6,062 bases of DNA from Candidatus Krumholzibacteriia bacterium. Lineage in GTDB: Bacteria; Krumholzibacteriota; Krumholzibacteriia; LZORAL124-64-63. Positions 1 through 5,503 of this stretch are shown here, one piece after another. The stretch spans positions 1 through 6,062 of the forward strand of contig JADGEP010000247.1 in the NCBI GenBank assembly GCA_016744275.1. Reading direction: 5' to 3'. The stretch's first letter is position 1. Each line of letters opens with the position of its first letter. The translations under genes and the position numbers were made by a program. Under the pieces are notes generated by a model. It had not been told where the DNA came from and made no database searches. It saw nothing but the letters and a program-made list of their open reading frames with translations.

Positions 1-876
1 CACCCCGCCGATGGATTTGTTGTCGTTCATCAGCCGGATGGGGTTCAGTTTCAGCCATGGCACCGCAGCCAAAGTTTTTATGGCCGAAATCGTGCCGGAT
101 GACTTGCCCCGAGCAGCGCCCGAAAATCCGAAAAGCACCAGGCGTCCACACTCGGCGAGGCTCTCGTAGGACTCCATGCTCCAACGGCCGTTGCGGGGCT
201 CCAGGGCCAGGTCAACTCCCCGTCCTCCAGTGGCGGCGCGCACTCCGGCGGCAAAACCCTTCGCCTGGGAATCAAAGACATAAGTCAGGCCCAATTCGCG
301 CAGCAAATCGTGCTTGGCGGGAGAGGCTGACCCCAAGACTTCGGCCCCGGCCAGCTGGCACAACTGGATCACTGCCTGGCCCACTCCGCCAGCTGCCGAG
401 TGCACTAGAACCCTGTCACCGGGCCCAACCGGGGCCATCACCTTCACCATTTGCCATGCCGTCAGGTAGTTCACCGGCACCGCCGCGGCCGTTATGGCGT
501 CGACAGACGCAGGCCGCTGCCAGACCAATGCCCGAGGCAGGCAGACTTCTTCGCTGTACCCGCCAAAATTGCACATGGCCACCACGGGGCGGCCCACCAG
601 CTCTTCATCCACACCGGGCCCGACGGCGACTATTTCGCCGGCAACTTCATAGCCCGGGACCGCCGGCAATGCGGGCGCATCGGGATACAATCCACGCCTC
701 ATCATGATGTCGGCGAAATTTACCCCAACCGCCTCGACGCGCAGTTTTACTTGTCCGGCTGTTGGCAAGCACGGAGCCGCATTCCGGATTTCCAGCTCCG
801 AACTTTCGCCCTTTTTCCTGATCCATACCTGACGCAACTGAGGCACCGTCCTGGTCTGCGGTTCGCTTGAGCCCAT
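1..876 (-). CDS. Zinc-free MDR-family NAD(P)H:quinone oxidoreductase-like protein (3' end cut by window)
   Basis: Reading the minus strand from ATG at 876 gives 292 residues with no stop before the window edge, so the C-terminal part is missing (family members are usually about 330-350 residues). The GroES-like N-terminal domain shows the family pattern VEAVGVNFADIMMRRGLYPD (about 48-67) and PAVPGYEVAGEI (71-82). The nucleotide-binding Rossmann part shows HSAAGGVGQAVIQL (159-172), the AxxGxxG dinucleotide motif, then GRLVLFGFSG (244-253). The cysteine/histidine zinc ligands of alcohol dehydrogenases are absent. This matches the quinone oxidoreductase/VAT1-like branch of the medium-chain dehydrogenase/reductase superfamily, cytoplasmic enzymes that use NADPH to reduce quinones or activated alkenes; the actual substrate cannot be read. 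The start overlaps the stop of the upstream barrel gene by one base (TGATG), which suggests translational coupling. No clear Shine-Dalgarno lies at the usual distance. About 15 residues precede the usual family start near RQVWI, so a later start such as GTG at codon 11 is possible. Oddity: the usual D-x-V-GG stretch reads EPRNG (226-230). Confidence 0.
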   Translation of the reverse strand, partial: MGSSEPQTRTVPQLRQVWIRKKGESSELEIRNAAPCLPTAGQVKLRVEAVGVNFADIMMRRGLYPDAPALPAVPGYEVAGEIVAVGPGVDEELVGRPVVAMCNFGGYSEEVCLPRALVWQRPASVDAITAAAVPVNYLTAWQMVKVMAPVGPGDRVLVHSAAGGVGQAVIQLCQLAGAEVLGSASPAKHDLLRELGLTYVFDSQAKGFAAGVRAATGGRGVDLALEPRNGRWSMESYESLAECGRLVLFGFSGAARGKSSGTISAIKTLAAVPWLKLNPIRLMNDNKSIGGV

Positions 877-2645
877 CAACGGAATTCGAATCCACCGGGG
901 CGGGTTCCCGGTGCCCGTACAACGGGCGAATCAGGGCCACCGATTTTGAAACCGACCCGAATCCCTTTATCGTCTATACCGTTGAGGATGGCAACCCGCA
1001 TCTGCATGGGCGGCAAGACCAAATCGGGATTCTGGATCCTCACCGACAGGCCCGTACTGCCATAGAGCTTGGCCTGCAGAATAGGGTCGTCCTCGCCCGC
1101 CACGATTCCCGCGTCCATGAAGCCCAGGAACATGACCCGAAAACCCATAACCGACCAGGGCGTGAACAAGCGGTACTCCAGGTTCGTCAAAAGGCGCTGA
1201 TTGCCCTGCACCCGGTTGTCTTCCATGCCCCGCAATCCGGTGGCATTGCCCAGCGTCAACACCGACCCCGATACCCGGTTGATTGCCAGATGATAGTTGA
1301 TCAGAGCGTAAAACCGCGAACCCCAGGCGTTGTCACCCAGCAGTTTAGTGACATATCCGCCGCCGACAATGAGCGATCCGTCCTCAAAAACTCCGCTGCG
1401 GTACAATCCGCCCAAATTGAAATTTCCAAAAACAACATCGCCCCGATTGCGGGCCGAATATAGAGACGATTCAAAATAGGCCTGGGCCCGGTCATGGTAT
1501 TCCCCGTCCTGATACCCACCCGACAATTTCACCGTCAACCCCGAAGGAAGGTTTTCAGTCTCTCCCATCTCAAAAAGATAACTGGTCTTGTAATATTTCA
1601 GGCGCTGGTAGGTGACTCCCGCCAAATAGTTCTGGCTGTGGTGAAACTGCCGCAGGCTGTCACGAGAAACCACAGGTCGATCCAGGTAGGTTCTGCGGTT
1701 GAATCGCACCGCTGGCACCAGGACCGGGCGGGAAGTTTCGTGGGGAACCGACCGGTCCCGCAGCCGGATCACATCACCCACCCAGGTGTCCGCCAATTCG
1801 TAGTCCATCGGGTCAGGGCCAGAATCTCGCTCGACAATGCGGCGCCAGGACATCCCGCCCACCCATTTGATCGCCGGATGCACCAACTCGCGATCCAACG
1901 AAATCTGCCGGCTCAATCGCCGGTAAGAGTCCTCATATTCCAGCCTCCCCGATAGAAACGTCCCCCCGATATTCTCTTTCCTGAGGACCCCTTCATAGCC
2001 AACACGGGGCTCGCGGTAGATCAGGTTGTTTTCCCAACGGAACCCTCGTCCGCCTACATTGGATGAATACAGGCTGACCTCGTACCGGCCAACGTCTTTC
2101 ACTACTCCCGCGGCCCCAAAAGGCCAGCGATCCCGAGTCTCGATTACGATGGCGACCGATTCCGATTTTCCATCAAGTGGTACCAAGCTGATGCGCACAT
2201 CTTCGATGTAGTCCAGGCTGCGCAACATGCGTTCGGTGTCGGCGATCAGGAAGGGGTCGACCACTTGCCCGCGTTCAAACAGCACGTACTGCCGAATCGT
2301 TTGGTCTCGGGTGTAGGTTTGGAAGGGTTTGGTCACCCGCATGAGCAACTGTGGGCCCGACTCCTGGTCGGAATTCCAGCGATCTTCGAAACGGGCCACC
2401 TGGGAAATGAGAACCACTTCGATAGGCTTGCCCACGTGCTGGGAATAGCGGCCGACGATCTCGACCGCCCGACCATCGAGGGCATCGCCAGTGGGCGTGG
2501 AATTGCCAAAATAACGTTTGAGGTTTCGCGATAGCCAGCCGCCGGATGAGACCGTCTCGGCCTCGTCCGGCGCTGCCACCGTCGGCTCGGCAGGGCACAG
2601 CATCAGCCCTGCCACGATCACCAGAATGCCGCCCCAACAGCGCAA
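876..2645 (-). CDS. Omp85/BamA-family outer-membrane beta-barrel protein with one recognisable POTRA domain
   Basis: This 589-residue protein begins with a Sec-type signal peptide: a hydrophobic stretch at residues 5-17 and a likely cleavage after TVAA near residue 25. A POTRA-like domain follows around 115-173, with the family pattern ERMLRSLDYIEDVRIS (138-153) and VIETRDRWPF (167-176). The remainder looks like a beta-barrel rich in alternating Gly and aromatic residues. GLRGMEDNR (469-477) with GNQRLLTNLEYRLF (481-494) corresponds to the Omp85 loop-6 (V/I)RG(F/Y) motif, here in the variant form LRGM. Omp85 proteins assemble or translocate proteins in the outer membrane. One POTRA and no recognised partner argue for an accessory BamA/TamA-like member rather than the essential BamA. 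The start is TTG: an in-frame TAA, the stop of ychJ, lies only nine bases upstream, so no longer version is possible, and a modest AAGG (2650-2653) precedes it. Eighteen polar and Pro/Gly-rich residues follow the apparent last strand (GIRVGFKIGG, 561-570), which is unusual because barrels normally end at an aromatic residue. Confidence 0.82.
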   Translation of the reverse strand: MRCWGGILVIVAGLMLCPAEPTVAAPDEAETVSSGGWLSRNLKRYFGNSTPTGDALDGRAVEIVGRYSQHVGKPIEVVLISQVARFEDRWNSDQESGPQLLMRVTKPFQTYTRDQTIRQYVLFERGQVVDPFLIADTERMLRSLDYIEDVRISLVPLDGKSESVAIVIETRDRWPFGAAGVVKDVGRYEVSLYSSNVGGRGFRWENNLIYREPRVGYEGVLRKENIGGTFLSGRLEYEDSYRRLSRQISLDRELVHPAIKWVGGMSWRRIVERDSGPDPMDYELADTWVGDVIRLRDRSVPHETSRPVLVPAVRFNRRTYLDRPVVSRDSLRQFHHSQNYLAGVTYQRLKYYKTSYLFEMGETENLPSGLTVKLSGGYQDGEYHDRAQAYFESSLYSARNRGDVVFGNFNLGGLYRSGVFEDGSLIVGGGYVTKLLGDNAWGSRFYALINYHLAINRVSGSVLTLGNATGLRGMEDNRVQGNQRLLTNLEYRLFTPWSVMGFRVMFLGFMDAGIVAGEDDPILQAKLYGSTGLSVRIQNPDLVLPPMQMRVAILNGIDDKGIRVGFKIGGPDSPVVRAPGTRPGGFEFR

Positions 2646-2651
2646 GCCGCC

Positions 2652-3137
2652 TTAGGCCCCGCAGCACTTCTTGAACTTGCGGCCACTCCCGCAAGAGCAC
2701 GGATCATTGCGCCCCACTTTGGGCTCTTCACGAATGACCGGCTTGCGGACTCCCGGCACTCCCTCACGGAAATACCACTGGCCATCAACTTTGTCGAATT
2801 CCGCCACCTCGTGGTAGGACTGCTCTTTTTCTTCGTGGGTATATGTCGCCACAAACTCCACCCGACCTTGATCATCATCCGGGCCGCCGGCGCGGGTGGT
2901 GACCACTTCCAGGCTGTGCCATTCGGAATTCTCCGCCCAATCCCGGGCGCCTTCGCTGTCGTTGTTGTCCTGGTGGTCCGGATGCAGGCTGGCCTGCAGG
3001 AAGTCCATCTCGACCTGGGTGTAGGCCGAATAACGCGCGCGCATCAGTTCTTCGGCCGTGGCCGCCACCCGGGCTCCCGTGATGACGGGCTCGCAACATT
3101 CGGCGTAAGTCTGGCCTGTTCCGCAGGGGCAATTCAT
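2652..3137 (-). CDS. ychJ: YchJ-family protein with N- and C-terminal SEC-C zinc motifs
   Basis: This 161-residue protein has the architecture of E. coli YchJ (about 150 residues). An N-terminal SEC-C-like motif holds C3, C5, C14 and C15 (CPCGTGQTYAECC). A central NTF2-like segment follows, including the family signature ATAEELMRARYSAY (26-39) and WYFREG (121-126). A C-terminal SEC-C motif holds C147, C149, C158 and C159 (DPCSCGSGRKFKKCC). SEC-C motifs are small zinc-binding units also found at the SecA C-terminus, where they contact SecB. The function of YchJ itself is not established, so no reaction is assigned. The start at 3137 is chosen over an in-frame upstream start near 3191 because a clear GGAG (3144-3147) sits six bases upstream and the family begins at the first CPC motif. 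The stop is six bases before the TTG start of the barrel gene and in the same reading frame, so the two are probably cotranscribed. The spacer to the upstream OPT gene is 96 bp and contains a strong hairpin. Confidence 0.93.
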   Translation of the reverse strand: MNCPCGTGQTYAECCEPVITGARVAATAEELMRARYSAYTQVEMDFLQASLHPDHQDNNDSEGARDWAENSEWHSLEVVTTRAGGPDDDQGRVEFVATYTHEEKEQSYHEVAEFDKVDGQWYFREGVPGVRKPVIREEPKVGRNDPCSCGSGRKFKKCCGA

Positions 3138-3176
3138 TTTCGTCTCCGTGATCCGGTCTGGGTTCCTTTTGCAAAC

Positions 3177-3204
3177 CCGGGCCGCCTGCATTCAGACGGC
3201 CCGG
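3177..3204 (-). terminator. GC-rich hairpin after the OPT gene; possible weak terminator or processing site
   Basis: The arms CCGGGCCG (3177-3184) and CGGCCCGG (3197-3204) are perfect inverted copies. After one C/A mismatch, CTG/CAG (3186-3188 with 3193-3195) adds three pairs around a four-base loop, giving 11 pairs in all. The hairpin begins 29 bases after the OPT stop codon on the minus strand and ends about 40 bases before the ychJ start. On the minus strand it is followed by GTTTGC, only three Ts, so classical rho-independent termination would be inefficient. It may give partial termination or protect the OPT transcript's 3' end while some transcription continues into ychJ. No convincing separate ychJ promoter is visible in the remaining spacer. 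Confidence 0.5.
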
Positions 3205-3233
3205 ATGAGAATGATCAATCTGGCTCCGTGCCT

Positions 3234-5237
3234 CTACGCCACCTTGCGGGCGCCTCGGTACAGGTACAAGCCGAGCAGGCAGAAGGCGATCAGGGTCACG
3301 ACAGCAGAGCCGGCGTTTTCGGTGGCCCAATGACTCAGGCCAATCACGTGATCAACGCTCCAGTCCTGGTCGCCAGACATCTGGATGCCACCAAAGCGCA
3401 CCAGTGCTGCGATGACGCCCATGATCGCACCACCAGCCACAAAGCCGCTGGCCATCAACGTGCCGCGCTCTTTGCGGCGGTTCTGCTGATCATCGCTGCC
3501 GCCCATGCCCACGAAGTGAGCAATCAGGCCACCGGCCAAAACCGGGGTATTGACCGACAGCGGCAAGTACATGCCCAGTGAGAAGGCCAGGGCGGGCAAG
3601 CCGGCCCATTCCAGAATCAAGGCCATGAAGATGCCGGCCATATAGAGCAACCAAGGTGCCGATTCGCCGGTCATCAATGGCTCGATGACAGCAGCCATGG
3701 CGTTGGCCTGAGGCGCGGGCAAAGCTTCGGATTGGAAGCCATAGGTGGCGTTCAGCAGCATGATCACGCCGGTGACCGAAACGGCCGCCACGACGGTGCC
3801 CAGGAACTTCCACTTTTGCTGGGTGGCCGGTGTCGTGCCCAGCCAGTACCCGATTTTCAGATCACTGATGAAGCCACGACTCATCGACAGAGCCGTGCAA
3901 ACGACGCCACCGATCAGCAATGCGGCCACGATGCCACTGGAACCATTGAGGCCCACCGAGCGCAGCACAACCGAGCTGATGATCAACGTCATCAGCGTCA
4001 TGCCTGATACCGGGTTGCTGCCAACTATGGCGATGGCCCGGGCGGCAACGGTCGTGAACAGGAAAGAGATGCCGGCCACCAGTGCCAAGCCGACCAAGGC
4101 CTGCACCATGGTGACTTTGACAATGAACCAGAAGAAGACGAATACCACGGCCAGGACCGCGAAGGTCAACACGGTCACGAGCTTGGAAGGCAGATCCTGC
4201 TGGGTGCGTTCGACTTCGCCGTCGCCACCCTGCTTGCCTGCCTGCATGGCCAATTTGACCGCGCCCACAATGATGTCGCGGCTTTTCCAAACGCCAATCA
4301 TCCCGGACATGGCGATGGCGCCGATACCGACCGGGCGCACGAAGTGTTTGAAGATGTCGCCGGTGTCCAGGGCGGCCAGGGCCGGCAACTGGTAGAGCAC
4401 GCCGTCAACAGTGACACCCTTACCCAGGATGCCCACCATGGGGATCAGCACCCACCAGCTCAGGAACGAGCCACAGGCGATGATCAGCGAATAACGCAGG
4501 CCAATGATGTAGCCCAGGCCGAGCACCGCAGCTTCGGTCAGCATGTGGTATTCGAGACGCACCTGCTGCGAAATCTTCTGGCCGTAGCTGAATGCTGTCG
4601 AAGAGAAGGTCTCTCGCCAAACGCCGATGGTCTGGTGGCTGAAGAGCTGGAAGAGCATCGCGATGCCACCACTCTTGACCAATACGCCAGCCTGATCGCC
4701 ACCGCTCTCACCTACAACGAGTACCTCAGTTGAGGCGGTCGCTTCGGGGAACGGGAATTCGCCGTGCATGTCTTTGACAAAGTAGCGGCGGAATGGAATC
4801 AGAAGCAGGATGCCCAGGAAGCCACCCAAGAGGGAAGCAAAACACATCTGCCAGAAGTTTGTCAGTTCGTTCAGGCCCAAAATGTAAATGCCAGGCAGCG
4901 TAAAAATCGCGCCCGCCACAACCACACCGGATGCCGAACCGATGGATTGGATCATGACGTGCTGTTGCAGGACGTCCTTCTTGCCCAGTCCGGCAGAAAC
5001 CCCAATGGCCAGGATGGTGATCGGAATGGCAGCTTCAAAAACCTGCCCAATTTTCAAGCCCAGGTACGCGGCCGCTGCCGAAAAGACTATGGCAAAGACC
5101 ACACCCATCAAGAGCGAATAGGCAGTGACTTCGGGCACGATGCTCGAAGCCGGCACCACCGGCACATACTGTTCACCCGACTCCAGCTTGCGATAAGCGT
5201 TTTCGGGCAGACTTCTGCTGCTACCGCTGACGTCCAT
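3234..5237 (-). CDS. OPT-family oligopeptide transporter (prokaryotic type)
   Basis: This 667-residue integral inner-membrane protein has roughly 14-16 hydrophobic segments. Family landmarks in order are VTAYSLLMGVVFAIVFSAAA followed by YLGLKIGQVFEAAIPI (37-73), HGEFPFPEATASTEVL (158-173), GSNPVSGMTLMTL (406-418), KIGYWLGTTPATQQ (461-474) and LPALAFSLGMYLPLSVNTP (547-565). They match the prokaryotic branch of the oligopeptide transporter (OPT) superfamily, secondary carriers of short peptides. Some relatives carry metal-chelate substrates, so the cargo is inferred. The loop near 333-350 is hydrophilic and likely cytoplasmic, as is the basic stretch QQNRRKERG (584-592). The start is ATG at 5237, not the GTG at 5249: GGTGGAGGTG upstream places GGAGG at 5243-5247, five bases from the ATG, and the GTG lies inside that ribosome binding site. 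The length is typical and no frameshift is seen. The gene is divergent from pepT, a peptidase acting on tripeptides, which supports a peptide cargo. Confidence 0.94.
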   Translation of the reverse strand: MDVSGSSRSLPENAYRKLESGEQYVPVVPASSIVPEVTAYSLLMGVVFAIVFSAAAAYLGLKIGQVFEAAIPITILAIGVSAGLGKKDVLQQHVMIQSIGSASGVVVAGAIFTLPGIYILGLNELTNFWQMCFASLLGGFLGILLLIPFRRYFVKDMHGEFPFPEATASTEVLVVGESGGDQAGVLVKSGGIAMLFQLFSHQTIGVWRETFSSTAFSYGQKISQQVRLEYHMLTEAAVLGLGYIIGLRYSLIIACGSFLSWWVLIPMVGILGKGVTVDGVLYQLPALAALDTGDIFKHFVRPVGIGAIAMSGMIGVWKSRDIIVGAVKLAMQAGKQGGDGEVERTQQDLPSKLVTVLTFAVLAVVFVFFWFIVKVTMVQALVGLALVAGISFLFTTVAARAIAIVGSNPVSGMTLMTLIISSVVLRSVGLNGSSGIVAALLIGGVVCTALSMSRGFISDLKIGYWLGTTPATQQKWKFLGTVVAAVSVTGVIMLLNATYGFQSEALPAPQANAMAAVIEPLMTGESAPWLLYMAGIFMALILEWAGLPALAFSLGMYLPLSVNTPVLAGGLIAHFVGMGGSDDQQNRRKERGTLMASGFVAGGAIMGVIAALVRFGGIQMSGDQDWSVDHVIGLSHWATENAGSAVVTLIAFCLLGLYLYRGARKVA

Positions 5238-5241
5238 GGAC

Positions 5242-5276
5242 ACCTCCACCTAAGAGTTCTGCAGGAAAATGGGGGT
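5242..5276 (-). promoter_or_regulatory. OPT ribosome binding site with a potential masking hairpin
   Basis: The Shine-Dalgarno GGAGG (5243-5247) fixes the OPT start. On the transcript the ten bases from 5251 to 5242 (AGGUGGAGGU) can pair with the ten bases from 5276 to 5267 (ACCCCCAUUU). This gives nine pairs, two of them G-U, with one C/A mismatch and a 15-base loop. The structure would cover the whole Shine-Dalgarno. The pairing is visible by eye; its stability and any regulatory role are inferred. Confidence 0.35.
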
Positions 5277-5293
5277 TCTGCAGGGAATTGGAA
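5256..5293. repeat. Imperfect 19-bp tandem repeat just upstream of the OPT start
   Basis: Two adjacent 19-base units occupy 5256-5274 and 5275-5293. Both begin GTTCTGCAGG and agree at 15 of 19 positions. Each contains an imperfect dyad: TTC, then TGCAG or TGCAGG, then GAA. The 19-base period is close to two helical turns, so a protein could bind both units on one DNA face. They lie in the probable OPT leader; the left unit overlaps the loop of the potential hairpin that masks the ribosome binding site. Operator function is an inference. Confidence 0.5.
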
Positions 5294-5320
5294 AAAAAAC
5301 AGGCTTGTTGCCTCAACGCC
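5292..5320 (-). terminator. Attenuator-like hairpin plus T8 in the OPT leader
   Basis: Read on the minus strand, GGCGTTG-AGG-CAACAAGCC (5320-5302) can fold with a GTTG/CAAC inner stem and a GGC/GCC outer stem separated by a two-base AA bulge. It is followed by TG and eight Ts (5299-5292). It precedes the OPT start by about 55 bases and faces the OPT gene, and no other minus-strand gene within the window lies upstream of it. It could therefore be a leader attenuator or the end of an unseen small transcript. The stem is only seven pairs and bulged, so efficiency is doubtful. Confidence 0.35.
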
Positions 5321-5374
5321 AAACCCTAACATCTGGGACTGCCCCGAACAAGGAAATCATGCCCCATTTGAGCC

Positions 5375-5380
5375 ATTATC
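5375..5380 (-). promoter_or_regulatory. Candidate -10 element for the OPT transcript
   Basis: On the minus strand 5380-5375 reads GATAAT, five of six matches to TATAAT. No good -35 hexamer is found 16-18 bases upstream (GCCTTT or CCTTTG), so a sigma-70-type promoter here would need an activator or be weak. The -35 position falls inside the inverted repeat at 5391-5406. A start near 5368 would put the attenuator-like hairpin and the tandem repeat in the leader RNA. Confidence 0.22.
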
Positions 5381-5390
5381 AGGCATTTTT

Positions 5391-5406
5391 GAGGCCCAAA
5401 GGCCTC
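5391..5406. repeat. Perfect inverted repeat GAGGCC-CAAA-GGCCTC between OPT and pepT
   Basis: Six-base arms GAGGCC (5391-5396) and GGCCTC (5401-5406) flank a CAAA loop. It sits between the candidate OPT -10 element and the candidate pepT -35 element, where a DNA-binding regulator could affect both directions. It could instead form an RNA hairpin if pepT transcription begins further upstream. Neither flank has a T tract in the direction of exit, so it is not a good terminator. Confidence 0.45.
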
Positions 5407-5411
5407 CCGCC

Positions 5412-5440
5412 TTGCCCCACGATGTTCCGGCCACCATATT
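5412..5440 (+). promoter_or_regulatory. Candidate sigma-70-type promoter for pepT
   Basis: TTGCCC (5412-5417, four of six matches to TTGACA) and CATATT (5435-5440, four of six matches to TATAAT) are separated by 17 bases. A start near 5447 would leave a leader of about 57 bases before the pepT ATG. The match is modest and the host's promoter consensus is unknown. Confidence 0.28.
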
Positions 5441-5503
5441 TTCGATTCCAGATTTTCATTCGGATCCCCCAATTGCGGCAAATTCTTCGCGCGGAGGCCT
5501 GTC

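Noticed and set aside
120..150. A suspected frameshift near GRLVLFG in the MDR gene.
   Set aside because: Recounting the A run (four As in CCGAAAAGC) keeps the frame open, and the family pattern continues to the window edge, so there is no frameshift.
867..1463. A 198-codon plus-strand open frame opposite the barrel gene.
   Set aside because: It is a shadow of the high-GC codon pattern of the barrel gene, with no recognisable domain and no ribosome binding site.
876..2700. A lipoprotein signal in the barrel protein (LMLC near residues 14-17).
   Set aside because: The residues before the cysteine do not fit the lipobox (a large Leu sits at the -1 position), while a normal signal-peptidase site at TVAA is present.
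3138..3191. An N-terminal extension of YchJ by 18 residues to a start near 3191.
   Set aside because: The extension would start inside the strong hairpin, lacks the conserved family beginning, and the ATG at 3137 has a well-placed GGAG.
3191..3200. TTCAGACGGC, the exact reverse complement of the 10-base neisserial DNA uptake sequence GCCGTCTGAA, within a terminator-like hairpin.
   Set aside because: It is a single copy without the AT prefix of the 12-mer form, and its partner arm differs at two positions. The gene content does not look neisserial. A chance match in a GC-rich hairpin is the simpler reading; a genome-wide count would settle it.
5238..5249. An alternative OPT start at GTG 5249 (four residues longer).
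   Set aside because: That GTG is part of the GGTGGAGGTG ribosome binding site for the ATG at 5237, which has ideal five-base spacing from GGAGG.
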